This document shows positions 14,297 through 17,356 of a DNA stretch of 17,356 bases, one piece after another. The DNA is from DATBDM01 sp036269915 (lineage in GTDB: Bacteria > Actinomycetota > Thermoleophilia > Solirubrobacterales > Solirubrobacteraceae). The notes beneath the pieces are model-generated. The model made no database searches and was not told where the DNA came from. It was given only the letters and a program-made list of their open reading frames with translations. A program made the translations under genes and the position numbers. The first letter of the stretch is position 1, and each line of letters opens with the position of its first letter. The DNA lies in contig DATBDM010000173.1 in NCBI GenBank assembly GCA_036269915.1, positions 1 through 17,356 of the forward strand. Reading direction: 5' to 3'.

Positions 14297-14794
14297 ATGT
14301 TCGCCCCCGTCCGTCCCACTCTCCTCATCGACGTCGACGGGGTGCTGTCCCTCTTCGGGTTCGACTTCGCCGACCCTCCTCCAGGATGCCCCGTCTCGGT
14401 CGACGGCACGCCTCACTGGCTCTCATCCGAGGCCGGCGCGCATCTCGTCCGCCTCTCCACGACGTTCGACTGCGTCTGGTGCACGGGCTGGGAGGACCGC
14501 GCCGAGGACCATCTCCCTCGCCTCCTGGGCCTCCCGGGCGGGTGGCGTCACCTGAGCTTCGGTGAGGCAAAGGGCCCGCATGGGCACTGGAAGCTGGGCG
14601 CCATCGACGCCCACGCCGGTCCGCACGCGCCCGTCGCCTGGATCGACGACGTGCACGGCGAGGCCTGCGTGCGCTGGGCCGCCGAACGGCCGGGTGAGAC
14701 CCTGCTCATAACGACGAACCCCGCGGTGGGGCTCACCGCGGGGCACGTGCATGAGCTCGAGGCCTGGGCGGCGCGAGCCGCCCCGGCCTACTAG
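14297..14794 (+). CDS. Small HAD-superfamily protein
   Basis: This 165-residue protein carries the haloacid dehalogenase motifs. Motif I is LLIDVDGVL (nucleophile Asp12, acid/base Asp14), motif II is WCTGWEDR (Thr63), motif III is probably Lys99 in HWKLGAID, and motif IV is AWIDDVHG (Asp117/Asp118). The protein has almost no cap domain, so it may act on large substrates such as proteins or nucleic acids, as capless HADs often do. The WCTGW stretch is like that of HAD proteins of unknown function widespread in actinobacteria. The ATG at 14297 has GGCGG about 8 nt upstream. The TAG stop touches the long palindrome shared with the rpoC end. The physiological substrate is unknown. Confidence 0.85.
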   Translation: MFAPVRPTLLIDVDGVLSLFGFDFADPPPGCPVSVDGTPHWLSSEAGAHLVRLSTTFDCVWCTGWEDRAEDHLPRLLGLPGGWRHLSFGEAKGPHGHWKLGAIDAHAGPHAPVAWIDDVHGEACVRWAAERPGETLLITTNPAVGLTAGHVHELEAWAARAAPAY

Positions 14795-14854
14795 GGGGTC
14801 AGACCCCGAGCCCTACGCGGCGCCGGGTCAGGCGCCGCGTAGGGGTCTGACCCC
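14795..14854. terminator. Long palindrome between HAD gene and rpoC, likely bidirectional terminator or REP-like element
   Basis: The inner stem is 14 bp (14811-14824 with 14831-14844) closed by the loop GGGTCA. The outer stem is 10 bp (14795-14804 with 14845-14854), and six bases (14805-14810) bulge on one side. Both ends carry the GGGGTCAGACCCC motif or its complement. It fills the gap between two convergent stop codons. There is no T-tract on either strand, so it is not a classical intrinsic terminator, although a stem this stable could still block convergent transcription. Confidence 0.7.
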
Positions 14855-14856
14855 TG

Positions 14857-17356
14857 CTACGAGCGGTCCTTGTCGTCGCCACGGGCCGGACCCTCGAGGT
14901 CCGAGCCGATGTCGTCGAACGAGCCGCCCGTCGTGCCGAAGCCGGCGTTGATCTCGTCGAGCTCGGTCGTATCGAACGCGGGGCCGAAGCCCTGCAGCCC
15001 GTCGCCGTCGTCCAGGCCCAGCTCGGCGGCGAGGTCGTCGCCCTCGAGCAGCCCGATGTCGTCGATGCCGCGGGGGAGCGGCTCCGACGGCTCGATCTCG
15101 ATCGTGCGGTAGCGCTTGAGGCCCGTGGCCGCCGGGATGAGCTTCCCGATGATCACGTTCTCCTTCAGGCCGGCGAGGCGGTCCACCTTGCCCTCGAGGG
15201 CGGCGTCCGTCAGCACCTTCGTGGTCTCCTGGAAGGAGGCCGCCGAGAGGAACGAGTCCGTGGCCAGCGACGCCTTGGTGATGCCGAGGATGACCTCGGC
15301 GAACGCCGCGGGCTCCTTGCCGTCGGCGATCACCGCGTTGTTGATGCGGGCGAACTCGTGCCGGTCGACCAGCTGGCCGGGCAGCAGGTTGGTGTCGCCC
15401 TTCTGGTCCACGCGGACCTTCTTGAGCATCTGCCGCACGATCAGCTCGATGTGCTTGTCGTTGATGTCCACGCCCTGCGACTTGTAGACCTCCTGCACCT
15501 CCTTGACGAGGTACACCTCGGTCGCGGTGCGACCGCGGAGGTCCAGCAGCTCGTGCGGGTACAGCGAGCCCTCGTTGAGCTGCGTACCGGCCTCGATCTT
15601 CTGGCCCTCGTCGACGTGCAGGCGCGTACGGCGCGGGAACGTGTGGCGGTGCTCCTCGCCGGCGTCGTCGGTGATGACGACGGTGCGCGACTTGTCGGTG
15701 TCCTCGACGGACACGACGCCGCCCACCTCGGCGATCTTCGCCAGGCCCTTCGGCTTGCGCGCCTCGAACAGCTCCACGATGCGCGGCAGGCCGTGCGTGA
15801 TGTCCGCGCCGGCGACGCCGCCGGTGTGGAACGTACGCATGGTCAGCTGCGTGCCGGGCTCGCCGATCGACTGCGCGGCGATGATGCCCACCGCGTCGCC
15901 GACCTGGGCGGTCTTGCCCGACGCCATCGAGCGGCCGTAGCACGCCTGGCACACGCCCGTGTTCGCCTCGCACTTGAGCACGGAGCGGACCGGCACGGTG
16001 GCCGGCGCCGAGCCGTTGCCCGCGGCGAGCTGGGCGAGCGCCTCGCGCGTGATGTCCTCGCCCTTGGCGACGACGACCGTCTTGCCGAGCTTGATGTCCT
16101 GCGCGGCGAAGCGGCCGGCGAGCTGCTCGTTGAGCTGCCCGTTCTCGGCGAACAGCGGCGCGTCGAGGTACTCCTCGGTGCCGCAGTCGGCGAGCCGGAT
16201 GATCACGTCCTGCGCGACGTCCACGAGACGGCGGGTCAGGTAGCCCGAGTCCGCCGTGCGCAGCGCCGTGTCCGCGAGGCCCTTGCGGGCGCCGTGGGTG
16301 GACGTGAAGTACTCGATCACGTCGAGGCCCTCCATGAAGTTCGCCTTCACGGGCCGCTCGATGATCTCGCCCTTCGGGTTGGCCATCAGGCCGCGCATGC
16401 CCGCCAGCTGGCGGATCTGCTTGAACGAGCCACGGGCGCCGGAGGAGGCCATCATGTAGATCGAGTTCAGCTCATCGTTCTTCTCGATGTTCTGGATCAT
16501 CGCCTCGCCCACCTCGTCGGTGGCCGCGTTCCACTGGTTCGTGACCGCGAGGTGGCGCTCCTCCTGCGTGATCAGGCCGTCCTCGTACTGCTCCTGGACG
16601 GCGGCGACGCGCTCCTCGTACTTCGCGAGGATCTCGCCCTTGTTCGGCGGGATCACCACGTCGTTCTTGGAGACGGTGACGCCGGCCTGGGTCGCGTAGT
16701 GGAAGCCCAGGTCCTTGAACGCGTCGAGGACCTGCGAGATCGCCGAGGCGCCGAACGACTGGATCAGCTCGTCGATGAACGCGGTGACGTCGCGCTTCTT
16801 GAGCGTGTCGTTCATGAAGCGGTAGGCGGAGCGGTCGAACTCCTCCCCCATCGCCTCCTCGAGCGCACGCTCGATCTTGTCGTTGAAGATGATCCGGCCC
16901 ACGGTCGTGAGCGTGTGGCTGCCCTCGGTCGCACCCTCGGTACGCGCCTGTGAGCGGTACTCGGCGGTCGTGTGCAGCTCGACCATCCCGTGCTCGTAGG
17001 CCAGCTCGGCCTCCTGCGCGGTGCGGAACGTGTACGGCTTGACCTCGGCACGGTCCATCGCGCCCAGCTCGGCCTCCGACGGCCCGTACGTGAGGTAGTA
17101 CGTGCCCAGCACCATGTCCTGCGACGGCGTCGCCAGCGGCGCCCCGTGCGCGGGGGACAGGATGTTGTTGGAGGAGAGCATCAGCACGCGGGCCTCCGCC
17201 TGCGCCTCGGCGCTCAGCGGGAGGTGGACCGCCATCTGGTCGCCGTCGAAGTCCGCGTTGAACGCGTGGCAGACGAGCGGGTGGACCTGGATGGCCTTGC
17301 CCTCGACGAGCACCGGCTCGAAGGCCTGGATGCCCAGGCGGTGGAGCGTCGGCGCG
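14857..17356 (-). CDS. rpoC: RNA polymerase beta' subunit, C-terminal part (runs off window)
   Basis: These 832 codons are the 3' part of rpoC; the 5' part lies beyond the right edge. The active-site magnesium motif NADFDGDQMAVH is at 17259-17224, close to the edge. The second zinc site is formed by Cys in ADCGTEEYL and three Cys in KCEANTGVCQACYG (about 15979-15936). It is followed by VGIIAAQSIGEPGTQLTMRTFHTGG, the bridge helix/trigger loop region. The C-terminus is a long acidic tail (GLLEGDDLAAELGLDDGDGLQG... ending DDKDRS). No frame break is seen. The gene ends in the palindromic spacer rather than leading into rpsL. Confidence 0.99.
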   Translation of the reverse strand, partial: APTLHRLGIQAFEPVLVEGKAIQVHPLVCHAFNADFDGDQMAVHLPLSAEAQAEARVLMLSSNNILSPAHGAPLATPSQDMVLGTYYLTYGPSEAELGAMDRAEVKPYTFRTAQEAELAYEHGMVELHTTAEYRSQARTEGATEGSHTLTTVGRIIFNDKIERALEEAMGEEFDRSAYRFMNDTLKKRDVTAFIDELIQSFGASAISQVLDAFKDLGFHYATQAGVTVSKNDVVIPPNKGEILAKYEERVAAVQEQYEDGLITQEERHLAVTNQWNAATDEVGEAMIQNIEKNDELNSIYMMASSGARGSFKQIRQLAGMRGLMANPKGEIIERPVKANFMEGLDVIEYFTSTHGARKGLADTALRTADSGYLTRRLVDVAQDVIIRLADCGTEEYLDAPLFAENGQLNEQLAGRFAAQDIKLGKTVVVAKGEDITREALAQLAAGNGSAPATVPVRSVLKCEANTGVCQACYGRSMASGKTAQVGDAVGIIAAQSIGEPGTQLTMRTFHTGGVAGADITHGLPRIVELFEARKPKGLAKIAEVGGVVSVEDTDKSRTVVITDDAGEEHRHTFPRRTRLHVDEGQKIEAGTQLNEGSLYPHELLDLRGRTATEVYLVKEVQEVYKSQGVDINDKHIELIVRQMLKKVRVDQKGDTNLLPGQLVDRHEFARINNAVIADGKEPAAFAEVILGITKASLATDSFLSAASFQETTKVLTDAALEGKVDRLAGLKENVIIGKLIPAATGLKRYRTIEIEPSEPLPRGIDDIGLLEGDDLAAELGLDDGDGLQGFGPAFDTTELDEINAGFGTTGGSFDDIGSDLEGPARGDDKDRS

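Noticed and set aside
15358..16953. 531-codon open frame on the plus strand
   Set aside because: It is exactly antisense to conserved rpoC motifs and has no recognisable protein features.

Overview
The window comes from a very GC-rich bacterial chromosome. Gene families suggest an actinobacterium, most likely from the Thermoleophilia/Solirubrobacterales side: an AbiEi/DUF559 protein, a PucR regulator, a fused receiver/PP2C phosphatase and MDR oxidoreductases, with many GTG starts and few strong Shine-Dalgarno sites. This placement is inference, since no rRNA is present.

The window is a broken-up version of the rpoC-rpsL-rpsG-fusA (str) locus, read from right to left on the minus strand. It holds the 3' two-thirds of rpoC (17356-14857), rpsL (4818-4423), rpsG (4423-3953) and the first third of fusA (770-1). 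About 10 kb of other genes separate rpoC from rpsL, and about 3.2 kb separate rpsG from fusA.

The rpoC-rpsL insert contains, from right to left: a small HAD-like protein (+); a DMT-type transporter (-); an AbiEi/DUF559 protein (+); an apparent operon of class III aminotransferase, PucR regulator and alanine dehydrogenase (-); and a translationally coupled signalling set of receiver-PP2C phosphatase, CHASE3 histidine kinase and Rcp1-like receiver (-). The last of these genes ends 35 bp before rpsL. The aminotransferase and Ald could form an amino-group transfer cycle through pyruvate and alanine, controlled by PucR.

The rpsG-fusA insert contains an MDR oxidoreductase (-) directly behind rpsG, then two plus-strand genes. 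One is an ECF-type sigma factor fused to a bifunctional nuclease (BFN/DUF151) domain. The other is a four-helix membrane protein next to fusA.

The main non-coding signals are these. (1) The fusA leader has a six-codon ORF, a terminator hairpin with a U-tract and a competing antiterminator-like hairpin. (2) There are three blocks of about 105-116 bp, each made of two tandem hairpins with exact or near-exact outer inverted arms; two lie in front of the sigma-BFN gene and one in front of the AbiEi/DUF559 gene. (3) A 24-bp stem with a GGGGTCAGACCCC motif lies between the HAD gene and rpoC. (4) A GCTANNCT motif recurs in front of four minus-strand genes and is a candidate -10 element. (5) A strong internal ribosome binding site lies exactly at the sigma/BFN junction. 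The strongest candidates for something undescribed are the sigma-BFN fusion with its internal start, the fusA attenuator, and the twin-hairpin blocks.
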